Shown here one piece after another: positions 12,339 through 21,231 of a DNA stretch of 64,000 nucleotides. The position numbers and the translations under genes are program-made. The notes beneath the pieces were generated by a model, which saw only the letters and a program-made list of their open reading frames with translations, made no database searches and had not been told where the DNA came from. Position 1 is the first letter of the stretch. Every line of letters starts with the position of its first letter. This stretch comes from Lentibacter algarum (GTDB lineage: Bacteria; Pseudomonadota; Alphaproteobacteria; Rhodobacterales; Rhodobacteraceae): contig NZ_JAHKQI010000009.1 of the NCBI RefSeq assembly GCF_018860975.1, positions 186,001-250,000 on the forward strand. The letters are read 5' to 3'.

Positions 12339-13856
12339 CTATAACTTGTGACTGTGAGAGTGACTGTGACTGTGACTGTGACTGTGACTTGGATAAAGCT
12401 CGCTCATCGGCCTTGAACGGCCGTCGTCTTGCACCAGCCGCACATGCGCGCGTGTCATCAAGCGTGGCTCCGCCACCCCGACAGAATGCGCAATGGTCTC
12501 AACCTCTTTGATCACCTGCTTGGCATAATTCGCAACTTTGAGGTATTTCTCTTCAACAACCAGCCCCCGCTGCAGCTTGCCATCATGGGTGGTTATCCCT
12601 GTCGGGCAGGTGTTCTTGTTGCACTTTAAAGCCTGAATGCAGCCAAGACTGAACATAAAGCCCCGCGCCGCTGTGACAAAGTCTGCCCCGGCACAGATCG
12701 CCCAAGCAACATCGCTCGGGTTCACCATTTTGCCGCTGGCAATAATCCTGATGCGCGCGTGTAGCCCGTGCTTGTCGCGCATGTCGCACATCAGCGGCAG
12801 CGCTTCTCTGATCGGCATGCCCACGAGGTCAATCAACGGCATCGGCGCCGCACCCGTGCCGCCCTCGCCGCCATCAACAGTTATAAAGTCAGGCGCGCTA
12901 TCGGCCCCGCGCGCTACGATCAACTCAAAGAACTCCGCCCAGGCCTCGTCCCCGCCGAGCACCGTTTTGATGCCGACAGGCTTGCCAGTCACCTCGCGGA
13001 TGTGCGCGATCATGTCGAGAAGCTCACCCCAATCGCCTGCCTCCAAATGCCGGTTGGGCGAAATGCTTGCACGACCGGCCGTGATACCCCGAATTGCGGC
13101 GATCTCGTCAGTGACCTTCTCGGCAGGCAGTATCCCGCCCTTGCCCGGCTTCGCCCCCTGCGCCAGCTTCAGCTCGAACATGCGGATATTGTCCAAAGCC
13201 GCCAGCTCGCGCAGCTTGTCGTCACTCATTGCGCCGGCCTCATCACGCACGCCGTATTTCGCCGTTCCGATCTGCGCGATCACATCGCCGCCGCCCTCAA
13301 GGTGGTAAGGCGCAACACCGCCCTCACCCGTGTTCAACCAAATGCCGGCCTTAGCCGCACCCTTGCTCAGTGCGCGCACGGCAGGCTTTGACAACGCGCC
13401 AAAGGACATGCCCGAAATGTTGAAAAAAGAAGGTGCACTATAAGGTGTGCGTGCTTGCGGCCCGATCACCAAAGGCTCGCTGCTGGCAAACTGATCATCC
13501 AAAGGCGGAAAGGCGGCGTTCATAAACAGCGCTGTGCCCGGAATGCCCAAGTTGCGTGTCGAGCCGAAAGCAACAGTGTTACCCTTGCCCTCGGCCGAGC
13601 GCTCGACCCAATCACGCTGTGCTCGGTTAAACGGCATCTCCTCGCGGTCCATCGCAAAAAAATATTGCCGGAAGAACTCTCCTAAAGTCGAGAATACATG
13701 CCGGAACCGCCCGATCACCGGATAATTGCGCCGGATCGCATCGCCCCTCTGCCGGCGATCAACCACATACATGGCAATCAACACCGCCGCCAAAACGCCT
13801 AGCGCAAACACAAAGGCCAAAGCCAGAAAGCTCACCACACTCATTGCAAACTGCAT
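12339..13856 (-). CDS. FMN-binding glutamate-synthase-family protein with a C-terminal Ser-His tail
   Basis: The 505-residue protein has an N-terminal hydrophobic helix (about residues 5-28), then the FMN barrel of the glutamate synthase central/FMN region. Visible motifs are FFNISGMSFGALSKPAVRAL, GEGGVAPYHL, SPNRHLEAGDWGELLDMI and ITVDGGEGGTGAAPMP, and the Fe-S cysteines lie in LGCIQALKCNKNTCPTGI. Stand-alone members lack the glutaminase domain and their reaction is not established. The C-terminus ends with seven Ser-His pairs encoded by a hexanucleotide repeat (12348-12389), which is not part of the family fold. ATG 13856 follows an AGGGA ribosome site; GTG 13859 is the alternative. Confidence 0.9.
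   Translation of the reverse strand: MQFAMSVVSFLALAFVFALGVLAAVLIAMYVVDRRQRGDAIRRNYPVIGRFRHVFSTLGEFFRQYFFAMDREEMPFNRAQRDWVERSAEGKGNTVAFGSTRNLGIPGTALFMNAAFPPLDDQFASSEPLVIGPQARTPYSAPSFFNISGMSFGALSKPAVRALSKGAAKAGIWLNTGEGGVAPYHLEGGGDVIAQIGTAKYGVRDEAGAMSDDKLRELAALDNIRMFELKLAQGAKPGKGGILPAEKVTDEIAAIRGITAGRASISPNRHLEAGDWGELLDMIAHIREVTGKPVGIKTVLGGDEAWAEFFELIVARGADSAPDFITVDGGEGGTGAAPMPLIDLVGMPIREALPLMCDMRDKHGLHARIRIIASGKMVNPSDVAWAICAGADFVTAARGFMFSLGCIQALKCNKNTCPTGITTHDGKLQRGLVVEEKYLKVANYAKQVIKEVETIAHSVGVAEPRLMTRAHVRLVQDDGRSRPMSELYPSHSHSHSHSHSHSHKL
12348..12389 (-). repeat. Hexanucleotide repeat encoding (Ser-His)7
   Basis: Seven units of AGTCAC, one of them TCTCAC, are read as Ser-His pairs directly before the last two residues of the preceding gene. 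Gain or loss of units keeps the frame. Confidence 0.95.
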
Positions 13857-13950
13857 CACATTCCCTGTTTGATATATGTCATTTCTACTGCATTTCTGTT
13901 ACTATAGGCTGCGTTAACACACCTGCCAGACAAATTCATGAGGAGACATC

Positions 13951-14397
13951 ATGCGCGCCCTTCTTTCAGCCTTCGCCATGCTCGCGGCCACGACCGCAAT
14001 CGCCGACACCTCAACCATGATCACCTACACGACTTCAGACAGCTTTGAAGATGTGATCTTCGGCCTGGAGAACGCAATCATCGACGAAGGTTTGGTTATT
14101 GAGGGTGTCAGCCACGTCGGCGACATGCTCGAGCGCACAAAAGCCGATGTCGGCTCTGACATCACCCTGTTCTCCAAAGCCGACACTTACAGCTTTTGCT
14201 CTGCCAAAATTTCGCGCGACGTGATGGAAGCCGATCCGATGAACATCGTCTTTTGCCCTTACGACATCTTCGTCATCGTCTTGCCTGACAAACCCGACGA
14301 AACCAAGATCGGCTTTCGCAGCTTCCCTGAAGGCGAGATGAAAAAAGTCGAAGCACTGCTTGATCGCATCGCCAAAACCGCAATCGGAATTGAGTAA
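13951..14397 (+). CDS. Exported DUF302 protein
   Basis: This 148-residue protein starts at an ATG with a strong AGGAGA site nine bases upstream. It has a Sec signal peptide (residues 1-18, ending AIA-D). The rest matches the DUF302 pattern: a beta-alpha region with SFEDVIFGLENAIIDEGL, then SFCSAKISRDVMEADP and NIVFCPYDIFVIVLP. DUF302 domains are small alpha/beta folds of unknown role, sometimes found with membrane stress or sulfur genes. Two Cys residues (in FCSAK and FCPYD) could form a disulfide in the periplasm. Confidence 0.8.
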   Translation: MRALLSAFAMLAATTAIADTSTMITYTTSDSFEDVIFGLENAIIDEGLVIEGVSHVGDMLERTKADVGSDITLFSKADTYSFCSAKISRDVMEADPMNIVFCPYDIFVIVLPDKPDETKIGFRSFPEGEMKKVEALLDRIAKTAIGIE

Positions 14398-14627
14398 TAC
14401 CCATCTCGGATCACAGCGCCCTACTCGCTTGTTACCTCAGCCGATCGGCGCAAAACCAAGACTGGCATTACAGTAAATGCCAGTTTGCAGTTTTCGCCAT
14501 CGAGCGCGAGTTTCCGCCCAGTTTCCCAGGTATCGACAAATTTATCGTCCAATTGGCTTGCCTGCGTGGTATCACCAGTGCTTGACGCAGCACTGAACAT
14601 GCAAGCCAACAACATGGATTTTGACGA

Positions 14628-16166
14628 ATGCCACCTCTCTCAAATGTTAACCTCAGTCAGTATTTCTATGGTAACTCACTCGTAAATCACTACAGCGACA
14701 GCCCCCAGACCAACGTGCCTTATTGGCTCAACCAACTGATCAATCACACTGAAGGCAGCTACGCCGCAAATGGCGGCTACGGCTTTCTCCAGCAGTTTGC
14801 CGATCGCCCCGAGCCAAACAATGAATGGGGCTTTGAGGGCGTTGCGGGCCTCTGGGACTCCGACGTTAACAGCTTTGAAGATGTGACTTTTGATCAAGTG
14901 ATCATAACCCCCGCCAACTTCATTCAAGACCAAACCCCCAGCACGCTCTACTATGGCAGTGGCTACAGCCCGCTTACCGCAACAATCGACATCATCGGTG
15001 ACACCCTCGCAGATCAGCCATCCGCTGACGTCTTCATCTATGAAGGTTGGTCCGATCTTGGCTTGTTCAGTGAGGCCTTCCCGCCCTCAAATGCCGTGAT
15101 GCAAAGCTATTTTTCCTTCAACCAGGCCGACTATCACGACTGGTATCTGAGCTATGTCAGCAGTTTGCAGGCAGAATTCCCCGATGCCAGCATCACGCTC
15201 ATTCCAGTCGCGCCGGTGCTTGCGGGCTTGCTCGCCGACGGTGGCCCGCTCGCTGGCCTCGCAACAACCGACGTGTTTGTTGACAGTGCCCCGCATGGCA
15301 CCGACACGCTCTATTTTCTCGCAAGCCTGATCACCTATCAGGCCACAGTCGGTGCGCCCGCACCTCTCGGGTTTCCGATTCCGGACAGCATTCACAGCCT
15401 CGTCGCCGACAACTTCGCCGAGGTCGTCGCATTTGTCGAAGCTGAGTCCGCTGTTTACTTCGGCGGTGACGATCTACCCGACAGTGGCGTCAACATCATC
15501 AACGGCACAGATAGTGACAACCGCATCACAGGCACGGAGGATGATGACAGCATCGAAGGCTACGACGGCAAAGACTCCATCAATAGCAAAGCCGGCGATG
15601 ATGTGATCGACGCTGGTAACGGTAACGATGACATCCGCAGTAGCCTCGGCGATGACAGCATTCTCGGAGGCAATGGCCACGACATAATTCGCGCAGGCGC
15701 GGGCAGCGACACTTTGCGTGGCGGTTCTGGCAACGACACCCTACGCGGCGGCGAGGGCAACGACACTTTGCGCGGTGGTGCTGGCAACGACAGCCTCAAC
15801 GGCAATGCCGGCGACGACCTCCTCATCGGCGGTGCACGCAAAGACAAGCTCAAGGGCAACGCCGGAGACGACACACTGGTCGGCGGTGCGGGCAATGACC
15901 ATCTCACAGGCGGTGCAGGTGAAGATGTGTTTGTCTTTGCCACGGGCAGCGGCAAAGATCAGATCAATGACTTTGAAGATGGCTATGATCTCATCGACCT
16001 GCGCGGATGGGGCCAAAGCTTTTCCGCTCAACTGGCCTCTGGCATGATCGACGTCACCATCGGCGCGGGGCAGAGTTACACACTCGTCAACGGCAGCGAC
16101 AGCATCACCATCAAAAACACCTCCGGCGAAGGCATAACACTTACCGAAGCCGACTTCCTCTATTAA
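14628..16166 (+). CDS. Secreted RTX calcium-binding protein with SGNH-hydrolase-like N-terminal region
   Basis: The protein has 512 residues. Residues 1-275 form a globular region beginning [15 protein letters not shown], with [10 protein letters not shown] in the middle and [18 protein letters not shown] near its end. The GNS and late D/H pattern resembles SGNH esterase blocks I and V, but this is tentative. Residues 285-435 carry about a dozen nonapeptide RTX repeats (GGxGNDxL type), followed by the usual RTX end region ([20 protein letters not shown]). Such proteins are exported without a signal peptide by type I secretion and fold on calcium outside the cell. No secretion genes are nearby. 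An in-frame TGA at 14622 limits the start to ATG 14628 or later. Confidence 0.82.
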   Translation: MPPLSNVNLSQYFYGNSLVNHYSDSPQTNVPYWLNQLINHTEGSYAANGGYGFLQQFADRPEPNNEWGFEGVAGLWDSDVNSFEDVTFDQVIITPANFIQDQTPSTLYYGSGYSPLTATIDIIGDTLADQPSADVFIYEGWSDLGLFSEAFPPSNAVMQSYFSFNQADYHDWYLSYVSSLQAEFPDASITLIPVAPVLAGLLADGGPLAGLATTDVFVDSAPHGTDTLYFLASLITYQATVGAPAPLGFPIPDSIHSLVADNFAEVVAFVEAESAVYFGGDDLPDSGVNIINGTDSDNRITGTEDDDSIEGYDGKDSINSKAGDDVIDAGNGNDDIRSSLGDDSILGGNGHDIIRAGAGSDTLRGGSGNDTLRGGEGNDTLRGGAGNDSLNGNAGDDLLIGGARKDKLKGNAGDDTLVGGAGNDHLTGGAGEDVFVFATGSGKDQINDFEDGYDLIDLRGWGQSFSAQLASGMIDVTIGAGQSYTLVNGSDSITIKNTSGEGITLTEADFLY

Positions 16167-16262
16167 TGCGCTTCGAAATCAAATTGTGGCTCAGCTTAAC
16201 CTCGAAACGCTTTAGGATAGCTTTGCCGTCGACAAGGCTTCACCAAAACCGGCGCTAACGGT

Positions 16263-16298
16263 AAGGGCCGCTCCTCATCGGGGCGGCCCTTTTCGTTT
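16263..16298. terminator. Terminator between the convergent RTX gene and clpB
   Basis: GGGCCGC and GCGGCCC form a 7-bp GC stem with an 11-base loop, flanked by AA on the left and TTTTCGTTTTA on the right. It can stop the plus-strand RTX transcript; on the minus strand the tail is weak. Confidence 0.75.
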
Positions 16299-16304
16299 TA
16301 TAGC

Positions 16305-18920
16305 TTAATGCACGACTGCATCTTCCGGCGGCTCGCGCCTGCTGTTGCCAACACGATCACCGATGATCAAGCCCTCGGCTCCCGCGCTTACGGCGATGCT
16401 ATCACCGTCATGCACATCGCCCGACAAGATCGCCTCGGCGAGCGGGTTTTGAAGTGCGCGCTGAATCACCCGTTTCAAAGGCCGCGCCCCGAAGACAGGG
16501 TCATAGCCCTCATCGGCAAGCCAGGTCTTTGCAGCGTCGTCCAAATCCAGCGTGATCTTGCGACCCGCCAGCCGCTGCGCCAAGCGCATGAGCTGTATTT
16601 CGACAATCCCGCTCATATCATCGCGCGCGAGGCGGTCAAAGATGATCGTTTCGTCCAACCGGTTGAGGAACTCGGGCCTGAAGTGCGCCCGCACCGCATC
16701 CATCACATCGCGCTTGGCATCGGAGGCATCGGCCCCGTCCGGCAGTTGGCTCAAAGCCTGCGCGCCGAGGTTTGATGTCAGGATGATCAGCGTCTGCTTG
16801 AAGTCAACCTTACGGCCCTGCCCGTCGGTCAAAACACCGTCGTCCAGAACCTGCAACAGCACGTTGAACACATCAGGGTGCGCCTTTTCAACCTCGTCAA
16901 ACAGGATCACCTGATAAGGCCTGCGCCGCACCGCTTCGGTCAGCACACCGCCCTCGTCGTAGCCGACATAGCCGGGAGGTGCGCCGATCAAACGGCTGAC
17001 CGCATGCTTCTCCATGAACTCGCTCATATCAACCCGTGTCATCGCGTTCTCGTCATCAAACAGGAACTCGGCAACCGCTTTGGTCAGCTCGGTTTTACCC
17101 ACGCCAGTTGGCCCGAGGAACAAGAAACTGCCCAAAGGCCGCCCCTCGTCATTCAGCCCGGCCCGCGCACGTCGCACCGCGTTCGACAGCGCTGTAACAG
17201 CCTTGCTCTGGCCGATAACCCGCTGATGCAAGTCAGCTTCCATATGCAGCAGTTTATCGCGCTCGCCTTCCAGCATCTTGCCGGCTGGCACGCCTGTCCA
17301 ACGCTCGATAACTTGCGCCACGTGCTCGGGCCGCACGGCTTCTTCCACCGTCATATCGCCCTCGCTGGCCTCGGCCACGGCGAGCTTCTTCTCAAGCTCG
17401 GGAATAACGCCAAAGCGCAGCTCACCGGCGCGGGCAAGGTTGCCCTCCCGCGTGGCGATTTCGCCCTCGGCACGGGCTTGATCAAGCTGCTCTTTCAGCT
17501 CGCGTGCGCCTTCAAGCTTGTCGCGTGCCGCTTGCCAGTTGGCCGACATTTCGTCCGACTTCTCCTGCAAGTTGCCGACATCTTTCTCAAGCTGTTCGAG
17601 GCGCTCCTTCGACGCCGCATCGTCTTCCGCCTTCAAGGCCTCAACCTCGATCTGCATTTGCAAAATCTGGCGGTCAAGCGCATCAAGCTCCTCTGGCTTG
17701 CTGTCGACTTCCATGCGCAAACGGCTCGCGGCCTCGTCCATCAAATCAATCGCCTTGTCCGGCAAAAACCGGTCAGTGATATAGCGGTTCGACAAAGTCG
17801 CCGCCGCAACCAAAGCACTGTCAGAGATGCGCACACCGTGGTGAAGCTCATACTTTTCCTTGATGCCACGCAGAATAGAGATCGTATCTTCCACAGTCGG
17901 CTCTTCGGTAAACACCGGCTGAAAACGCCGCGCCAAAGCTGCGTCTTTCTCAACGTGCTTGCGGTATTCGTCCAATGTCGTTGCGCCAACACAGTGCAAC
18001 TCACCCCGCGCAAGCGCGGGCTTAATCAGGTTCGCCGCGTCCATCGCGCCGTCTGCCTTACCCGCACCAACAAGCGTGTGCATCTCGTCGATAAACAAGA
18101 TGATCTCGCCCGCTGCATCGGTCACCTCGTTGAGCACAGCCTTTAGCCGCTCCTCAAACTCACCACGATACTTCGCGCCAGCTATCAAAGCGCCCATGTC
18201 GAGCGACATCAGCTTTTTGTTGCGCAGGCTTTCAGGCACATCGCCGTTCACAATGCGTAGGGCCAAGCCTTCAGCGATCGCGGTTTTACCAACGCCCGGC
18301 TCCCCGATCAAAACAGGGTTGTTTTTCGTGCGGCGGGACAAAACCTGCATTGTCCGCCTGATCTCGTCATCACGGCCAATGATCGGGTCAATCTTGCCCT
18401 CTCGAGCGCGCTCGGTGAGATCAGAAGCATACTTGCTCAACGCCTCATAGCTGTCTTCCGCGCTAGCGCTGTCTGCCGTGCGGCCCTTGCGAATGTCATT
18501 CACAGCCGCGTTCAACGCCTGCGCATTCACAGCGCCCGCACTCATAGCTTCCTTAGCGGCCGACTTGACCATGCCAAGCGCCATCAAGACCCGCTCGACC
18601 GGCACAAAACTGTCGCCCGCCTTTTTGGCAAGGCTCTCGGCCTCGTCGAGCACCTTCATAAGTGATTTATCAACGTAAGGCTGCCCCGTATCGCCGCTCA
18701 CTTTGGCAATTTTGCCAACAGCCGCGTCAACCGCTTCCTTCACCCGCTGAGGCGCACCGCCTGCTTTGGTGATCAGGTTGCTCGCAAGCCCCTCGCTGTC
18801 ATCCATGATGGCCTTAAGCAAGTGCTCGGGCATAACCCGCTGGTGGTCTTCCCGCATCGCTATAGTTTGTGCCGACTGCAAAAAACCACGCGCGCGCTCG
18901 GTGAATTTCTCCAAGTTCAT
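16305..18920 (-). CDS. clpB: ClpB disaggregase
   Basis: This 871-residue AAA+ chaperone works with DnaK to pull proteins out of aggregates. In order it has the Clp N-domain repeats ([17 protein letters not shown]), the first ATPase with Walker [14 protein letters not shown] near residue 200, and the long coiled-coil middle domain (about 400-520, rich in E, K and L). The second ATPase has [13 protein letters not shown] near 610, then the C-terminal small domain. Length and order are standard. It starts at ATG 18920 after AAAAGGAGAA. A heat-shock sigma promoter lies 76-105 bp upstream, and the gene appears to be transcribed alone. Confidence 0.98.
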   Translation of the reverse strand: MNLEKFTERARGFLQSAQTIAMREDHQRVMPEHLLKAIMDDSEGLASNLITKAGGAPQRVKEAVDAAVGKIAKVSGDTGQPYVDKSLMKVLDEAESLAKKAGDSFVPVERVLMALGMVKSAAKEAMSAGAVNAQALNAAVNDIRKGRTADSASAEDSYEALSKYASDLTERAREGKIDPIIGRDDEIRRTMQVLSRRTKNNPVLIGEPGVGKTAIAEGLALRIVNGDVPESLRNKKLMSLDMGALIAGAKYRGEFEERLKAVLNEVTDAAGEIILFIDEMHTLVGAGKADGAMDAANLIKPALARGELHCVGATTLDEYRKHVEKDAALARRFQPVFTEEPTVEDTISILRGIKEKYELHHGVRISDSALVAAATLSNRYITDRFLPDKAIDLMDEAASRLRMEVDSKPEELDALDRQILQMQIEVEALKAEDDAASKERLEQLEKDVGNLQEKSDEMSANWQAARDKLEGARELKEQLDQARAEGEIATREGNLARAGELRFGVIPELEKKLAVAEASEGDMTVEEAVRPEHVAQVIERWTGVPAGKMLEGERDKLLHMEADLHQRVIGQSKAVTALSNAVRRARAGLNDEGRPLGSFLFLGPTGVGKTELTKAVAEFLFDDENAMTRVDMSEFMEKHAVSRLIGAPPGYVGYDEGGVLTEAVRRRPYQVILFDEVEKAHPDVFNVLLQVLDDGVLTDGQGRKVDFKQTLIILTSNLGAQALSQLPDGADASDAKRDVMDAVRAHFRPEFLNRLDETIIFDRLARDDMSGIVEIQLMRLAQRLAGRKITLDLDDAAKTWLADEGYDPVFGARPLKRVIQRALQNPLAEAILSGDVHDGDSIAVSAGAEGLIIGDRVGNSRREPPEDAVVH

Positions 18921-18995
18921 ATCGTTCTCCTTTTATAAGCCTTCCCAGCTGGCGCACCCAAAAGAGGCATACGTCGCGTCGGGAACCTTGAGATT

Positions 18996-19025
18996 AAAAT
19001 GGGGAACACCCCTTTGGCCTTCAAG
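18996..19025 (-). promoter_or_regulatory. Sigma-32 (RpoH)-type heat-shock promoter of clpB
   Basis: On the minus strand CTTGAA (19020-19025) and CCCCATTTT (18996-19004) are 15 bases apart, close to the RpoH consensus CTTGAAA-N11-15-CCCCATnT. It is upstream of a classic heat-shock gene. Confidence 0.8.
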
Positions 19026-19160
19026 GGCATCCAAGCGGAAATCCGCACATATCTTCACACATTTTCACGAAAACGTGGGCAGCCCCTTAAACCGTTACAT
19101 TTCGCCCCCATGTTGGTGTCAGGCAAGCGGCATAACCGCGCCTCAAACAGGAGACGTAAC

Positions 19161-19433
19161 ATGACCAATAAACAGACACGCATCGCACGCATCCGCTATA
19201 ATCTTGAGTTTGCCGGCTATGAAGCCGTTGTTTTTATCAGCGAGAACGGCACGGATTACACCTATCCGAGCTTTGTGACCGCCCCGCTTGACGCCGAATA
19301 CGCGCTGGTGATGCGCAGCCTGACAGAGGCCGCCTATCGCAAACACCGCTCTGATAACCCGGGCCTGCGCTCCTACCTGCGCCGCCTGACAAATACGCCT
19401 TTTGCACCAACGCACCCCCCGCTGGCCGCATAA
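19161..19433 (+). CDS. Small conserved protein of unknown function
   Basis: The 90-residue product starts at ATG 19161 with AGGAGA seven bases before. The open frame upstream (from 18999) runs through the clpB promoter and is rejected. The sequence NLEFAGYEAVVFISENGTDY followed by TYPSFVTAPLDAEYALVMR looks like a compact soluble alpha/beta protein with many aromatic residues and no signal or membrane segment. I recall similar small proteins in other Roseobacters but know of no function. A strong hairpin follows the stop. Confidence 0.7.
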   Translation: MTNKQTRIARIRYNLEFAGYEAVVFISENGTDYTYPSFVTAPLDAEYALVMRSLTEAAYRKHRSDNPGLRSYLRRLTNTPFAPTHPPLAA

Positions 19434-19441
19434 GACGTTAC

Positions 19442-19470
19442 TGCCTGCGCAAGCCCCCCTTGCGCAGGCA
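19442..19470. terminator. Perfect 12-bp hairpin after the small gene
   Basis: TGCCTGCGCAAG pairs perfectly with CTTGCGCAGGCA around a loop of five C. There is no T run on either side, so it may be an unusual terminator, an RNA-stabilising structure or a protein site rather than a classic intrinsic terminator. Confidence 0.5.
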
Positions 19471-19565
19471 CAGAGGCCCGTGCTGGTGCCGTCTTGCTGG
19501 CTTTGCTCGTGTTTCGCTATAAATCTATAGTTCAGGTTAATGGCGAAACACTCTAAGCTTCTACC

Positions 19566-20294
19566 ATGAACACATTGGAAGACATCCGCACCCGTTCGGG
19601 CCTCGCCGACCTTTTTGAAGGCCAGTTACAGCACATTGGCATCGCAATCCTGATGACCCTCGGGGCGGTTTCCCTGCTCGAACCAACCGAAGGCGCAAGC
19701 CTCCTCGGCGTATCAAGCGTTGCATGGGCCAAACTCTCGATCAGCCTTGCCATACTGCATCAAGTTATCGTTGCGCTCGGCTTTCGCACACAACTTCATC
19801 TCAACTGGCTGACCAAGCGCTTTGGCGACAATGACATGAAAGTCTGGGCGCTGGTCTTCATACCTCTGCTCATCGCCCGCCCGATCTCGCTGATCATGGT
19901 TGGATGGGCCGACGCCACGCCCATCACCCAGTTCGCAACCCTGCAAATGCTGCTCGGCCTCGCCTTGCTGGCCCCCGCACTCTGGGCGCTGCACTCGACG
20001 TTCAAACACTTCACCATCCCCCGCGCCTTGGGCGGCGATCACTTCCGCGACGCTTACGCTCAAATGCCCCTCGTCAGCAAAGGCATCTTTGCCTACACCA
20101 GTAACGGTATGTATGGTGTGGCCTTCCTTGGCCTCTGGGCCATAGCCCTGCTGTTCGGCTCTTGGAATGCGCTTGTTGTGGCGTTGTTTCAGCATGCCTA
20201 TATCTGGGTGCATATGTATTGCACCGAGCGCCCCGACATGGACTGGATCTATGGCAACCGCGCCGCGCTTGCGCCAACAGATGATCACGCGTAA
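19566..20294 (+). CDS. Membrane methyltransferase-like protein (PEMT/ICMT fold), tentative
   Basis: The protein has 242 residues and about six hydrophobic segments. Its end, FQHAYIWVHMYCTERPDMDWIYG, has the (C)TE-P-M/D-x-x-YG pattern of phosphatidylethanolamine and isoprenylcysteine methyltransferases, which methylate lipids or prenylated substrates at the membrane using S-adenosylmethionine. The N-terminal half is more divergent, so the assignment rests on the C-terminal motif and the topology. It is followed 30 bp later by pyrF on the same strand; there is no obvious functional link. No signal peptide is seen. Confidence 0.55.
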   Translation: MNTLEDIRTRSGLADLFEGQLQHIGIAILMTLGAVSLLEPTEGASLLGVSSVAWAKLSISLAILHQVIVALGFRTQLHLNWLTKRFGDNDMKVWALVFIPLLIARPISLIMVGWADATPITQFATLQMLLGLALLAPALWALHSTFKHFTIPRALGGDHFRDAYAQMPLVSKGIFAYTSNGMYGVAFLGLWAIALLFGSWNALVVALFQHAYIWVHMYCTERPDMDWIYGNRAALAPTDDHA

Positions 20295-20324
20295 ACAGCC
20301 GCGAACCAACAGCCGGAGCACCCC

Positions 20325-21053
20325 ATGACACAGCCGCTACCAGACGACCGCCTGATCGTCGCCCTCGACGTGCCAAACGCGATCGAAGCGCATCAACTCG
20401 CCATGAACCTCGGCGATGCCGTGTCGTTCTACAAAATCGGCCTCGGGATGCTGACAACCGGCGGGCTGGCTCTGGCCAATGAGCTCAAGCAAGAACACGG
20501 CAAACGCATCTTTTTGGATATGAAGCTGTTTGACATCGGCGCAACGGTTGAGGCCGCCGTGCGTGGCCTTGCGCAGTTTGATCTCGATTTTCTCACAGTC
20601 CACGGTGACCCCCATGTTGTGCGCGCTGCCAAAGAAGGCGCGGCTGGCAGCGACATGAAGATCCTCGCCGTGACGATCCTCACGTCGCTTGATCGCGAAG
20701 ATCTGAACGCATCGCTGATCAAAGAAGGTGAGATGCAGGCGCTGGTGCTTGAACGCGCCGGACGGGCTTTCGAAGCTGGAGCCGATGGCGTCATCGCGTC
20801 ACCGCAAGAAGCACGACTGATCCGTGATCTGCCAGACGCAGACGGCAGGCTTATCGTCACCCCCGGCGTGCGCCCTGCTGGTGCCGAACTGGGTGATCAA
20901 AAGCGCGTCGCCACGCCAGCAATGGCTATACGCGACGGTGCCGACCACATCGTCGTTGGCCGCCCTATCTGGCAAGCGCCAGACCCCGCACAAGCCGCAC
21001 GCGACGTTTTGGCCGAGATCGGTTCACCTCAAGCAAGAACGCCAAACCGCTAA
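20325..21053 (+). CDS. pyrF: Orotidine 5'-phosphate decarboxylase
   Basis: PyrF makes UMP from OMP, the last step of de novo pyrimidine synthesis. The 242-residue protein shows the barrel start RLIVALDVPN, the catalytic Lys/Asp array FLDMKLFDIGATVEAAV, and the phosphate-binding end GVRPAG...GADHIVVGRPIW. The length is normal. It lies 30 bp after the membrane methyltransferase-like gene with a weak ribosome site (GGAGCACCCC). The stop comes about 180 bp before an RTX gene, with no clear terminator between. Confidence 0.97.
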   Translation: MTQPLPDDRLIVALDVPNAIEAHQLAMNLGDAVSFYKIGLGMLTTGGLALANELKQEHGKRIFLDMKLFDIGATVEAAVRGLAQFDLDFLTVHGDPHVVRAAKEGAAGSDMKILAVTILTSLDREDLNASLIKEGEMQALVLERAGRAFEAGADGVIASPQEARLIRDLPDADGRLIVTPGVRPAGAELGDQKRVATPAMAIRDGADHIVVGRPIWQAPDPAQAARDVLAEIGSPQARTPNR

Positions 21054-21231
21054 ACGCGCGAATTTGAGCAAAACAGCGCTCACAAGGCCGAAAACTACGC
21101 GATTCTCCGCCATTTTCGCCAGTTTTCCATATTTCAAGCAGTCGTTGACGTCGAGTTGACGGTAGGGTCGCGCAGATTTTACGCAACCCAAGGGCCCGCT
21201 CACGGACAGCCCGCAACTGCAAGGATATCGT

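Noticed and set aside
14421-14615. 64-codon minus-strand frame with a hydrophobic start
   Set aside because: No ribosome site or family; lies between two oppositely placed genes and is more likely chance.
15560-15955. Pro/Ser-rich antisense frames over the RTX repeats
   Set aside because: Repetitive DNA creates long antisense frames; the plus-strand RTX gene explains the sequence.
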